In this document: one piece after another, positions 16,730 to 24,967 of the stretch
Layout of the letters: each line of letters starts with the position of its first letter
Numbering within the stretch: position 1 is the first letter of the stretch
Assembly (NCBI GenBank): GCA_027493055.1
Contig: JAPUDO010000120.1
Span: 62,001-126,000, forward strand
Origin: Niabella sp.
GTDB lineage: Bacteria > Bacteroidota > Bacteroidia > Chitinophagales > Chitinophagaceae
Reading direction: 5' to 3'
DNA length: 64,000 bases
Program-made: the position numbers and the translations under genes
Notes under the pieces: model-generated
Databases searched by the model: none
The model's input: only the letters and a program-made list of their open reading frames with translations
What the model was told of the DNA's origin: nothing

Positions 16730-17002
16730 TTAGTTAGCAGAACCAGCCTGTTGTTCTAAAATATAATCGGCCATAGTGCTTACAGAACGGAAAATAGTTT
16801 GTCCTTCTTCTGCATTTTTTAATTTGATATTGTACTCCTGCTGCAACAGTACAATCAGCTCAAGGGCATCAATAGAATCGAGGCCCAAGCCCTCAACAAA
16901 AAGCGGATCATCGTCCTTAATATCCTCCGGCTTTTTATCGGCAAGATTTAATTGCTTTATAATTTGTTCTTTCAACTGCTGTATCAGCTCATTCCTGTCC
17001 AT
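16730..17002 (-). CDS. Acyl carrier protein
   Basis: Acidic helical protein of 90 residues. The phosphopantetheine attachment serine is Ser43 in the motif GLGLDSIDALEL, with the usual pattern of helix I (1-20), a long loop, helix II starting at the Ser and helix III. It sits 52 bp upstream of the KS gene and 19 bp after the KS-like gene, so it is probably the dedicated carrier for the pathway. Its N-terminal NELIQQLKEQIIKQLNL fits this cluster-type ACP. Confidence 0.92.
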   Translation of the reverse strand: MDRNELIQQLKEQIIKQLNLADKKPEDIKDDDPLFVEGLGLDSIDALELIVLLQQEYNIKLKNAEEGQTIFRSVSTMADYILEQQAGSAN

Positions 17003-17021
17003 CTCTGTATGTTAATTTTTA

Positions 17022-17639
17022 TTATGCGCGGTTATATAAAATGTCAAGATTTCCGGCAGTAAAGTTAATGCCATTCTCACTTTTTTGCTCAACTAAAAAA
17101 AGGCAGGCATCATATTCTTCATCCACCACATCAACCCAGCCACAAATACAAGCTTTAATAGGATGCGCTTGCATCAGGTTGTTTACATAGAAATACATCC
17201 AGTGTGCATTAAACTTTTCACTCACAAAAAAAGCGTTCTCTCCCTTAAAGCCATACCTGATGCTTATTTCGCCAATTACAATATTGGGCAGCGTGTACAC
17301 AAATAAAGAGGGGCTGGGAAAGGTTTTGGATGATTCATAGTAGTTGATATCGGCTTCTATACTTCCGTTTTTATTGGACAATACAATACCAACCTCCTCG
17401 GGTTTGTACTGTTCCTTTTCAAAATTTTTCAGCAAAACATGGGCGGCGGCTGTTCCTGATTTACAAAGCGCGTCCATTTTGAAAAACTTAGGATAATTAA
17501 TATCCAGGTTTTCGTAAAGGGAATGTAAAAAATCCATGCCTTGCCCATCGCCTTCGAATAAAAGCGTTTCTCCCTCCCATACTTTATTATTACGGATTAA
17601 GGCTGTGGATGTGATATGAACTGAGCTTTCCTCTGGCAC
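17022..17639 (-). CDS. Ketosynthase-like protein lacking the catalytic cysteine
   Basis: Protein of 205 residues that resembles the N-terminal half of a condensing enzyme: the segment YPKFFKMDALCKSGTAAAHV corresponds to the first conserved helices, and VGIVLSNKNGSIEADINYYES to the usual GxxxxxxxGG strand. Where an active KS has the nucleophile (x-x-ACSSG), this protein has SEKFNAHWMYF. No His-containing C-terminal half is present. It could be a chain-length-factor-like or scaffolding subunit for the KS at 15436. It is 21 bp downstream of the flavoprotein gene and 19 bp upstream of the ACP gene. Confidence 0.7.
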   Translation of the reverse strand: MPEESSVHITSTALIRNNKVWEGETLLFEGDGQGMDFLHSLYENLDINYPKFFKMDALCKSGTAAAHVLLKNFEKEQYKPEEVGIVLSNKNGSIEADINYYESSKTFPSPSLFVYTLPNIVIGEISIRYGFKGENAFFVSEKFNAHWMYFYVNNLMQAHPIKACICGWVDVVDEEYDACLFLVEQKSENGINFTAGNLDILYNRA

Positions 17640-17660
17640 GTTACTGATTTCTTTACAAAC

Positions 17661-18938
17661 TTACTGCGGTTCCGGATCTTTAAATCCGTTATTGATATAG
17701 GTAATACTATCTCTCAGGTTGATTGTTTTTGCCAGCTTTTTTAATGCCGTATCATGATTTTTTACATACGGGTTATCAGTATCCCACACATACCCCGCCA
17801 GTACGGAGCATATCATGCGCTTTACATCCGGATCCTGGTTATCGGCAAAGAAAATAGTATGCAGCGTTGTATCGTACCAGCCCATCACATAACTTCTGAA
17901 CGTGTTTACGCCCTGCATCATTACTTCGGTGTACTCCTTGTTCCAGTCGATGTTTTCTCCTTTTAAGTGTCTTACCACCAGCTTGCCCGCTATCTGGCTG
18001 GAAACCGTTGCCAGCGTAACGCCCGAAGAAAATACCGGATCTAAGAACTCTGTTACATTTCCTGTAAGCACAAAACCATTGCCATAGAATTTTTCTGTAG
18101 TAGCCGACCATGATTGTAACACCCTGGGCTCCCACAAAAACTCAATGCCTTCCATGCGTTTGGCAATATAAGGCTCATCGGCAATCAGCGCACGCATTTG
18201 CTCTTCCGGCGTACCTGTATATTTTTCAAAAAATGAGGGATCTCCCACAAAGCCTACAGAGGTGATGCCTGTAGCAAAGGGAATAATCCATACCCATACA
18301 TCGGGTTTATGTACTACTATTGTAATACGATCCGGCTCATCATCCATTTGACGGTTTACATCTTTAATATGCACAAAAACAGCCTTGCGTGGCGGAAGAT
18401 TGGAAGGCTTGTCTAAGCCGAATAGCCGTGGTATTACACGGCCATAGCCGCTGCCATCTATTATGAAACGTGCAAAAATTTCTTTTGTATTGCCTGCTGC
18501 GTCCTCAACAGTTATAGTGGAGCTCCCATCAGGATTAAAGTGAATAGCCGTTACCGTGGTTTCATATTCCACAGGTACCCCTTTTTCCTGTACGCCATCG
18601 GCCAGGGCTTTGTCAAAATCGGCACGGGTTACCTGGTAAGCATGGTCCCAGCCGTTAGTGAACTGATCAGAGAAAGAATAATCACAAATCACACCATCGC
18701 GTACAAACTTAGCGCCTGTTTTACGTTGAAAGCCCTGCTGTAATACATTTTCCAGCAATCCGGCCTCCTCCAGGGCTTCCATACAGCGCGGCAGCAGGCT
18801 CTCACCAATTACAAAACGCGGAAATTTCATTTTTTCTACAATCTTCACTTTGTAACCGGCCTGGTTTACAATGGAAGCGGCTACAGTACCAGCGGGGCCT
18901 GCACCAATTACGAGTACATCTATTTGTTCGGGTTGCAT
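17661..18938 (-). CDS. FAD-dependent oxidoreductase of the flavin halogenase family
   Basis: Flavoprotein of 425 residues. The N-terminal dinucleotide fold has G12-A-G-P-A-G17 and an E-K after the second strand. IGESLLP follows, as in halogenase and geranylgeranyl-reductase relatives. Two motifs of flavin-dependent halogenases are visible: WxWxIP (W215-V-W217-I-I-P220) and FxxPxxSxG (F298-L-D-P301-V-F-S304-S-G306). Chlorination or bromination of a polyene or aromatic product is thus possible. The motifs are also kept in non-halogenating relatives, so function is open. It heads a tight set with KS-like, ACP and KS genes. Confidence 0.8.
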   Translation of the reverse strand: MQPEQIDVLVIGAGPAGTVAASIVNQAGYKVKIVEKMKFPRFVIGESLLPRCMEALEEAGLLENVLQQGFQRKTGAKFVRDGVICDYSFSDQFTNGWDHAYQVTRADFDKALADGVQEKGVPVEYETTVTAIHFNPDGSSTITVEDAAGNTKEIFARFIIDGSGYGRVIPRLFGLDKPSNLPPRKAVFVHIKDVNRQMDDEPDRITIVVHKPDVWVWIIPFATGITSVGFVGDPSFFEKYTGTPEEQMRALIADEPYIAKRMEGIEFLWEPRVLQSWSATTEKFYGNGFVLTGNVTEFLDPVFSSGVTLATVSSQIAGKLVVRHLKGENIDWNKEYTEVMMQGVNTFRSYVMGWYDTTLHTIFFADNQDPDVKRMICSVLAGYVWDTDNPYVKNHDTALKKLAKTINLRDSITYINNGFKDPEPQ

Positions 18939-19017
18939 GTTTGAACCTTTATTTATGTGATTAATATGTTTTCATAAAAGACAGGCTACCGCCTGTTCTT
19001 CGCTCTTATCTTTTCTT

Positions 19018-19553
19018 TTACTCATTATTTCTTTTAAAACCGATCCGCTCCCTGTTCCTGTGCTCCTCCTGTTGCTTATCTTTTGTAAGCAGGTAGTTTA
19101 ATGCCTCGTAAACGTCCTTAAACTGTTTATTATATTTACGTTCTATCTTTTTTAATTTTTCTGTAAGATCTTTATGGGATAAAGCACATACTGTCGCAAT
19201 ACAATAAAAGCCCGCATTATAGAGATATTTACCTGGATTGCTGTTATACTTTTTAAAACCCCCGAAAGCATAGCAACTCCCTGTTCGGTAAATGCAAATG
19301 GAGTGGCAGGACTAAACTTAATGCCTTCGGGCAGGTTATCACAAATTGTGATAAGCTTTTTCCATTCTGCTTTTGAAAGCTGGAACATGAAATCTTCCGG
19401 AAATCGCTCAATATTCCGTTTAACAGCCTGCTTCAATGCCCGCGTTTCTACTTCATACAATTCCGCCAAATCGATCCCGATAGCTATCGGGACAAGCATA
19501 ACTTTCAACCCCCTCAGTTCGTAAATTTTATTTTGTATTACCTGGAGTTCCAT
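19018..19553 (-). pseudogene. ORF6N-domain protein, frameshifted and with palindrome insertion
   Basis: The N-terminal part (residues 1-125) matches ORF6N DNA-binding-type proteins: [19 protein letters not shown], then [15 protein letters not shown] and [15 protein letters not shown]. Two oddities. The usual KVMLD-x-DLAELY is split: VPIAIGI is encoded by CCCGATAGCTATCGGG (19476-19491) and flanking bases, a palindrome also seen at 14907. Near 19180 the frame breaks (a -1 or +2 change), and the expected C-terminus ([16 protein letters not shown] ... ERIGFKRNNE) continues in another frame to TAA at 19018. As read, the open frame ends early at 19152. It is unrelated to the biosynthetic genes around it. 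Confidence 0.8.
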
Positions 19554-19629
19554 AACGGTTATTTTAAATATATATCACATAACATTCTCCTCTCCCCTTT
19601 TCAACTTATAAACTTTTCAACCCGTTAGC

Positions 19630-20709
19630 CTACTTCCTCTTCTTACACTTCAGCAGCGTATGGCTTAGTCCAATGCCATCTGTTTCCTCAACTATATCAA
19701 ACCCTGCCTTTTCAATACATTTTTTAAAGACGCGGCTGTCATACATCTGGCTGTTACCATTGGCTATTGCTGTAAAATAGATAGAAAGTTGCTGGATGCA
19801 AAATGCAGCAGTCTCAAAACGCTGGTTATCCCAGAAAGCTTCTAAAATATAAATAGCGCCATCTTCATTGATAGCTTTTCCACAACGTTGCATAATACTT
19901 ACAATCTCGTCCTCCGAAAAGCAATCCAGAAACTGGCTCATCCAAACCGCATCGTACCCGGTGGGGAACTGAACGTTTTCATCCAGCACATTCGCGGGGT
20001 AAAAATCAACCCTGTTACTCAAACCTAAATCTTCAATATTCTTTTTGGCCATAGCTGCCTGTCCCGGGAGGTCCACTATCGTTATCCTCACATCGTTGTC
20101 AAATTTTGTGGAAGCTAACGCCCACTTTCCCGTATTTCCGCCAATTTCGAGTAGCTTTTTAATATGATTTTCCGGCTTATAAATATGTTTTAATACCGCG
20201 GGAAAAGCAATATCTGAAAAAAAATGGTCATACTCAAACCAGCTTTTTTGCTGGTGAGGCTGCAATTGAGAAAGACCTTCATAAACCGTATTCCAGTTTC
20301 CAAGCTCTTTCAGGCCCGCAGGTTTACCTGTATCAATAGCCTCTTCCAGGTGAAATAAACCTTTGTAGCAAATATCCTGCATAAAATTCATGTTTACCCG
20401 GGTAAGCGGATCGTGCAAAATAAAATAACCGGTTTTGGCCAGGTAGTATTTTCCCTTATCATCTACGGTTACCATTTCCATACCCAGCCCGGCTTCCAGC
20501 AAAACCCTTACCCCATATTCAGGGACCTGGGTTTTTTCAACAATGTCTGCCAGGGTTATGCCTGATCTGGCATCTTCGATAGTAGCTAAAATTCCTTTGT
20601 CCCGTAACATTTTTGCCACCTGGAATACTATAGGTCCATGTGCAATTACCTGTGCGTAATGTTTCGCATCTAAAGCAGTTCGTTTGTCCTTGCTGTAAAG
20701 ATTTGTCAT
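19630..20709 (-). CDS. SAM-dependent O-methyltransferase-like protein
   Basis: Protein of 359 residues. The N-terminal winged-helix-like dimerisation region (15-95) and C-terminal Rossmann fold follow the plant/bacterial O-methyltransferase-2 layout. SAM motif I is LLEIGGNTGKWAL (E188-I-G-G), the next acidic strand is ITIVDLPG, and YDAVWMSQFLDCFSEDE is the post-II region. A catalytic His usually seen in O-methyltransferases is not obvious in FLDCFSEDE, so the group transferred to is uncertain. It is in the biosynthetic cluster between the two KS genes, with the same orientation. Methylation of an aryl or hydroxyl group in the product is inference. Confidence 0.85.
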   Translation of the reverse strand: MTNLYSKDKRTALDAKHYAQVIAHGPIVFQVAKMLRDKGILATIEDARSGITLADIVEKTQVPEYGVRVLLEAGLGMEMVTVDDKGKYYLAKTGYFILHDPLTRVNMNFMQDICYKGLFHLEEAIDTGKPAGLKELGNWNTVYEGLSQLQPHQQKSWFEYDHFFSDIAFPAVLKHIYKPENHIKKLLEIGGNTGKWALASTKFDNDVRITIVDLPGQAAMAKKNIEDLGLSNRVDFYPANVLDENVQFPTGYDAVWMSQFLDCFSEDEIVSIMQRCGKAINEDGAIYILEAFWDNQRFETAAFCIQQLSIYFTAIANGNSQMYDSRVFKKCIEKAGFDIVEETDGIGLSHTLLKCKKRK

Positions 20710-20995
20710 CTATTCGATTTGTTGTTTGTTATCTTACTAAGTATAATAAAGAGAGCATCTCAAATGCATAATTTTTAAATTTAAGACCTCGAAGAGGTCA
20801 CATGTATATAGTAAAAATAAAGCACCTGAGATATGCGACCCCTTCGGGGTCGAACTCCACCTACTAACCATTGAGCTATAAATATATGAATCCTTCGGAT
20901 TCGTTAAAAGCCAAAAAAGTTATATCTGATGGCCCCTTCTTCTTTTGATATGCAAAATTGATTTTTAAGGTCGCAATTTGCGACCTTAAACAACC
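20710..20995. repeat. Hairpin-rich spacer between KS and methyltransferase genes
   Basis: Four dyads occupy 286 bp: GACCTC-GAA-GAGGTC (20785-20799), GACCCC-TTC-GGGGTC (20837-20851), GAATCC-TTC-GGATTC (20888-20902) and a 13-bp-arm hairpin at 20964-20990. Between the second and third the minus strand reads TAGCTCAATGGTTAG then GGAGTTCGACCCC, like a D-arm and T-arm of a tRNA with no anticodon arm. No gene is seen. The segment looks like a composite of short mobile repeats. Confidence 0.55.
20964..20990 (-). terminator. Strong hairpin right after the KS gene
   Basis: TTTAAGGTCGCAA pairs with TTGCGACCTTAAA around 1 nt. It is 6 bp past the KS stop on the minus strand. The following AAAAATCAATTTT is a poor T tract, so termination may be partial, leaving the methyltransferase in the same or a separate unit. 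Confidence 0.45.
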
Positions 20996-22129
20996 CTATA
21001 TCTTTTTCCACACAACCGCTGCATTACAACCCCCAAAACCGGATGCCGTTTTTAAGCAGGTATTTAGCTTTGTGTGCTGCAAGGTACTGCAAACGTTTAT
21101 ATTTTCAGCAGTGCCGGGTGTATCAAACCCTTTAGTAGGGATCATTATATTTTCTTTTAGTGATTGTATGCTGATAACACTTTCAATAAGCCCGGCAGCA
21201 CCTAATGTATGCCCGTAATAACCCTTTAAGCTATTAACTGGTACAGATTGTAACCCGGCCAGATGAACCGCCTTACTCTCCATATCATCATTATATAATG
21301 TAGCCGTACCATGTAACGAAATAAAGTCTATTTCTTTTGCAGTAACCTTTGCTTCGCTCATTGCCTGCTGCATGGCATTAAATAATTCCTGTCCCGTACG
21401 CGACGGCCCGGAAATATGATTGGCATCGTTACTTACTGCCCCTCCCCGCAGCTCTATACCACTTTCTGTACCAGGTTGGTTTACAGATAGCACAATGGAA
21501 GCGGCCGCCTCGCCCAGGTTGATGCCTTTCCGGTTTGCGTCAAAGGGTTTGCAAACTTCATCGCTTACTGCCTGAAAAGACTGAAAACCCGACAGGATAA
21601 ATCTTGTGATAAGATCAGCCCCTGCCACTATAATATTTTCATACATACCGGCCTGCAGTATTCTTTTGGCAGTAATTAAAGCCACGAGACCGGAAATACA
21701 GGCCTGGGATATAATAAGGGGTGATGCGGCAAAGCCAAAATGTTTTGCCAGTTTCTCTGCTGATGAAGTAAGGCTGATCTCCTGTTTCAGCCGGCCAGAG
21801 ATATCCTGCTCTTCAAGCAGGCCGATATTTCCTTTGGTAGAAGAAATGATCAACCCGGTTTTCCCGTCCCCCGTGTTAAGTTTTGTTTGTTCCAGCACAT
21901 TGCTTATAGATAAAGCCAGCAGCTGCTCAAATTTTGTAAAAAAAGGAATGGGTTCTTTCTGCCAGAAACTTTCAGGAAAAAGCGAACTAAAAAATGCCCT
22001 GGAGCTTTTGCTGCCGGCTTCATGTAATTGCACGCTGCTTTCACCTTTTAGCAGCCGCGAAAAGTTTTGGCCGGTAGTATGGCCTAATGGTGAAATGATA
22101 TTGTCTGATATAGCGTAAACAGGTTTCAT
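20996..22129 (-). CDS. Beta-ketoacyl-ACP synthase, divergent
   Basis: Condensing enzyme of 377 residues, shorter than FabF (about 410). Catalytic residues are visible: Cys144 in SQACISG, His273 in LHGTATLYND, Lys302 and His307 in KGYYGHTLGAAG. Sequence between motifs departs strongly from the KS at 15436 (only short identical blocks), so the two probably have different acyl-chain roles, as in aryl-polyene-type clusters that use several KS proteins. It follows the thioesterase gene by 114 bp on the minus strand. Confidence 0.9.
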   Translation of the reverse strand: MKPVYAISDNIISPLGHTTGQNFSRLLKGESSVQLHEAGSKSSRAFFSSLFPESFWQKEPIPFFTKFEQLLALSISNVLEQTKLNTGDGKTGLIISSTKGNIGLLEEQDISGRLKQEISLTSSAEKLAKHFGFAASPLIISQACISGLVALITAKRILQAGMYENIIVAGADLITRFILSGFQSFQAVSDEVCKPFDANRKGINLGEAAASIVLSVNQPGTESGIELRGGAVSNDANHISGPSRTGQELFNAMQQAMSEAKVTAKEIDFISLHGTATLYNDDMESKAVHLAGLQSVPVNSLKGYYGHTLGAAGLIESVISIQSLKENIMIPTKGFDTPGTAENINVCSTLQHTKLNTCLKTASGFGGCNAAVVWKKI

Positions 22130-22243
22130 AGCTCCTCCCGGGCCTCGCCCCCTACACTTTTTAGGTGCTCATATATGCACAGCCGCAGAAGTGTGCGACG
22201 CAAGATGGTTGATAATAGTGCTGCTGCCGGGTTCATAAAAAAA

Positions 22244-22672
22244 TTACAGCCCCTGTTGTTTTTTCCAGGCCTCAAAAAAAGCGGGATTATTTAATAATAA
22301 GGTTTGCGTATCTTTTTCCAAAAAGACCTGCGTAGTGGTACCCGTGGCAATAACCGCGGGCGCTCCTTTTTTATAGAGCTTATACGTAAAAATGATTTTG
22401 GCTGCTTCGCAGGGATGATAGGTGGCTTCTACAATGACCTTATCACCAAATTTGAGCGATTTTTTATACTTGCATTCAGCATGAACAATAGGGACCACCA
22501 CGTTTTCTTTAAAAAAATCCATATACCCTATACCGTACTGCTTTCCGAAAGCCTCACGCCCGTCTTCAAAATAGCGGATATAATGGCCATGCCAGACAAT
22601 CCCCAGCGGATCTGCTTCGTTAAACCGGATCAGCACTTCTATAGTATGGCTAAGGGTTTTTGTCATTGTCAT
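22244..22672 (-). CDS. Acyl-CoA/acyl-ACP thioesterase of the hotdog (YbgC/4HBT) family
   Basis: Protein of 142 residues with the family signature F-N-E-A-D-P-L-G-I-V-W-H-G-H-Y, including the catalytic Asp, and the following DGREAF segment. Single hotdog fold by length. It would hydrolyse an acyl thioester, for instance to release the cluster's product or remove off-pathway chains. It is between the unknown secreted protein and the divergent KS, same direction. Confidence 0.88.
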   Translation of the reverse strand: MTMTKTLSHTIEVLIRFNEADPLGIVWHGHYIRYFEDGREAFGKQYGIGYMDFFKENVVVPIVHAECKYKKSLKFGDKVIVEATYHPCEAAKIIFTYKLYKKGAPAVIATGTTTQVFLEKDTQTLLLNNPAFFEAWKKQQGL

Positions 22673-22796
22673 GTTTTGGAAAAGATGAGACCTTTCGTTT
22701 ATTACTAAATCTATTTTTCTGTTTAAATGAACTGAATATTGATTACTTCAGGCATCAACACCCCGTCATCTGTCATCCTTAAACTATCAACTGCCA

Positions 22797-23444
22797 TTAT
22801 CCGTCAACTTCCGACTTCCACTTCTTATATTCAGATTTGGATATCTGGTCAATGATCTTTTTAAAGCCTGTAGCCCAGTAGTTCCTGAAGCTGAATCCCA
22901 TACCCACTCCCCCTTCCATTCTTTTTGCCATCAATACTTTTTTGCTTTTAATATCAAATAAAACAACCCAAACGGAAATAGCTTTTTGTGTTTTGCTCAT
23001 AGCGTCTACTACAAATAACAACCCTGTTCCGGACCTGTTGCCGCCATCAAACCCTTTTATTAAGGCCTGGATATCGCTTTCTTTTAAACGGTTAAAATCC
23101 TCGGTGTTTGTTGATTGCAGCTTATCGGGGTCTGCCTTTTCATTTCTTTTATCGGTATAGCTTAGATCGCTATGTAGTTCTGATCTTCTGAAAGCACCGG
23201 CGATATCATATTTTTTAGCCTCGTTGACCATCAGCGCGTTCAGCCCGGCAAACTGTCGCGTTATAATGTCTGTAGGATTGGCATTGGGATCGTTGATCAG
23301 CTTTGCTTTGGTAAAATCAATACCATAATAAAAAACAGGCGTTTCAGTATTATTCAAAACCTCTTTAAGGGTTTGAGCCTTTGACTGAAATGCAAATAAG
23401 ACAATAATGACTAAAATGGAAATTGTAGAGAATAACTTTTTCAT
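22797..23444 (-). CDS. Secreted protein of unknown function
   Basis: Protein of 215 residues with a clear signal peptide (about 1-24, SKA-QT) and a compact remaining sequence with no motif I recognise. Strands with FYYGIDFTKAKLI and ISVWVVLFDIKSKKVLMAKRMEG suggest an alpha/beta fold. It is 16 bp downstream of the FabZ-like gene. Its place inside the biosynthetic set suggests a role in product export or envelope placement, but nothing in the sequence proves it. Confidence 0.75.
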   Translation of the reverse strand: MKKLFSTISILVIIVLFAFQSKAQTLKEVLNNTETPVFYYGIDFTKAKLINDPNANPTDIITRQFAGLNALMVNEAKKYDIAGAFRRSELHSDLSYTDKRNEKADPDKLQSTNTEDFNRLKESDIQALIKGFDGGNRSGTGLLFVVDAMSKTQKAISVWVVLFDIKSKKVLMAKRMEGGVGMGFSFRNYWATGFKKIIDQISKSEYKKWKSEVDG

Positions 23445-23460
23445 TTAGGGACGTTTTTAA

Positions 23461-23877
23461 TTACGCTGATATAAATATTTTCATTTCGCAAGATCCGATA
23501 TCTTTTCCATTCACAGCAATTTTCCCTTCTATTACCGTTGCATTGAATATTTGGTGCTTAATCTTAATAACCGTATCAAGCACCTCCCCGGTTTGCGGGA
23601 GGCTGCTGATTTTTAAATGCTGAACAGCACCAATAAATCCAACCGGTACTGCCTTTTGTTCCTGCTGACAAATATATCCTATACGCGCAGCAGCTGTTTG
23701 TGCAATATTCTCTACCAGGGCCGGTTCCGTCAATCGTCCATTGAATACAAAAAGATTATCCTCCTTTACAGTAAAACGGGTTGAAGCGCCGGTTGCATCA
23801 CAGGCTTCCAGGCTATCTACCATTACAAATGGTGCACGCTGGGGTATATAGGGCAGTATATCAGTGGTGAGGCTCAA
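23461..23877 (-). CDS. FabZ-like hotdog protein with altered active site
   Basis: Protein of 138 residues with FabZ layout: ILPYIPQRAPFVMVD for the usual LPHRxPFLLVD, then LVENIAQTAA for the central helix with Glu56. The catalytic His of FabZ is replaced by Gln13, while the Glu is kept. Either dehydration uses another residue, or the protein binds the 3-hydroxyacyl-ACP without acting. Clusters of the aryl polyene type also carry divergent dehydratases. It lies 56 bp downstream of the acyltransferase gene. Confidence 0.78.
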   Translation of the reverse strand: MSLTTDILPYIPQRAPFVMVDSLEACDATGASTRFTVKEDNLFVFNGRLTEPALVENIAQTAAARIGYICQQEQKAVPVGFIGAVQHLKISSLPQTGEVLDTVIKIKHQIFNATVIEGKIAVNGKDIGSCEMKIFISA

Positions 23878-23933
23878 AACAAGTGATTAATGGCGTTAAA
23901 AGTAAGGAAACTTAGGGATTTTAAACAGGCCCC

Positions 23934-24818
23934 TTATTTCCAGAAATCATAATAATTATACCATTGCGAGGGATAGCGCCTTACTTTTTCCGTCATGGCT
24001 TCCACAAATGGCGTTAGAACATACTCTGGCGAGGAGTGTCCTGCGCTTTTATATTCAATAGCTTCTGTTGCAAAAAAATGGTAATGATAAAGCGATTCCT
24101 TTAACGCAAACACAAAAGAAACAGGAACATCAAGCCTGGAAGCCAATGCAAAAGGCCCCTGTGGGAACTTTGCCGGTTTTCCTAAAAAAGCTGTTTCAAG
24201 GGTCTTATTTCCGGGTAAGAACCTGTCTGAGTGCATACAAACCAGCTCGTTTTTGTTCAGCGCTTCCATGATCTCATAAATATGAGAGAGATTGTCTTTT
24301 ATAACAATGATATGGGCATTTCTGTGCCCGGTTGTGTTTTCGAGGTATTGTTTTAGTTGCTCGTGCTCACCATCAAACATTACAATATTTATTTTAGTGT
24401 TGAGGCGTTTTAAAAGGTGGCCGGCAATTTCCCAATTACCAATATGAGCGCTCAGCAGCAACCCGCCTTTGCCTTTGGCCACCATCTGGTGCAGGTGCTC
24501 TTCGCCATCAAAATTGAAAGTGAACCTGTTTTTGATACCGGCCATCATTACAATCCGGTCAATAATAGCCTGACCAAACCAGAAGTAGTTGCTGTATAAT
24601 TTTATAAGTGCCCTGGAAAAAGAAAACTTCAGTCTTTTTCTAAAATAATACCATATCACGCGGGATGATTTCCAGCTAAACAAATAATAGTACGCTGCTA
24701 CAAAAACCAGCAGGCAATAGGCGGGTAATACGCCCATGCGCTTCAGGATGCTGATGAAAATGCCATACCCAGCTTTATTGCCTTTTGATTTGCCTTCCCA
24801 GTCTTGCGTTTGCGCCAT
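23934..24818 (-). CDS. LpxL/HtrB-like lysophospholipid acyltransferase
   Basis: Protein of 294 residues with an N-terminal hydrophobic segment (about 28-52) for the inner membrane and the acyltransferase motif H125-I-G-N-W-E130 (HxxxxE) as in lipid A secondary acyltransferases. A later block, FPQGPFALASRLDVPVSFVF, matches the substrate-side motif. In this setting it may attach the cluster's acyl chain to a lipid or a head group. It is the first gene of the minus-strand cluster. Confidence 0.85.
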   Translation of the reverse strand: MAQTQDWEGKSKGNKAGYGIFISILKRMGVLPAYCLLVFVAAYYYLFSWKSSRVIWYYFRKRLKFSFSRALIKLYSNYFWFGQAIIDRIVMMAGIKNRFTFNFDGEEHLHQMVAKGKGGLLLSAHIGNWEIAGHLLKRLNTKINIVMFDGEHEQLKQYLENTTGHRNAHIIVIKDNLSHIYEIMEALNKNELVCMHSDRFLPGNKTLETAFLGKPAKFPQGPFALASRLDVPVSFVFALKESLYHYHFFATEAIEYKSAGHSSPEYVLTPFVEAMTEKVRRYPSQWYNYYDFWK

Positions 24819-24967
24819 AAATTCCAGGCGTTAAAGGTAGGAGAAAGCAAGGTTTTAATAGTGGGTAATGTTTTGCCATCCAGGGCGGGCGCAAAAATTA
24901 TTCGTGCCTGCCCCCGAATGGTACAGGAGGGCATTCGTGGCTAAAGCCAAAGGTTGGGCTGGCAGGT

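Noticed and set aside
20850-20895. A tRNA gene in the hairpin cluster
   Set aside because: Only D- and T-arm-like pieces are visible. There is no anticodon stem, acceptor stem or plausible length.
15436-24818. Confident call of a complete flexirubin or aryl-polyene cluster
   Set aside because: The diagnostic genes (dialkylresorcinol synthase pair, ammonia lyase, aryl-CoA ligase) are not in this window, so only a resemblance is claimed.
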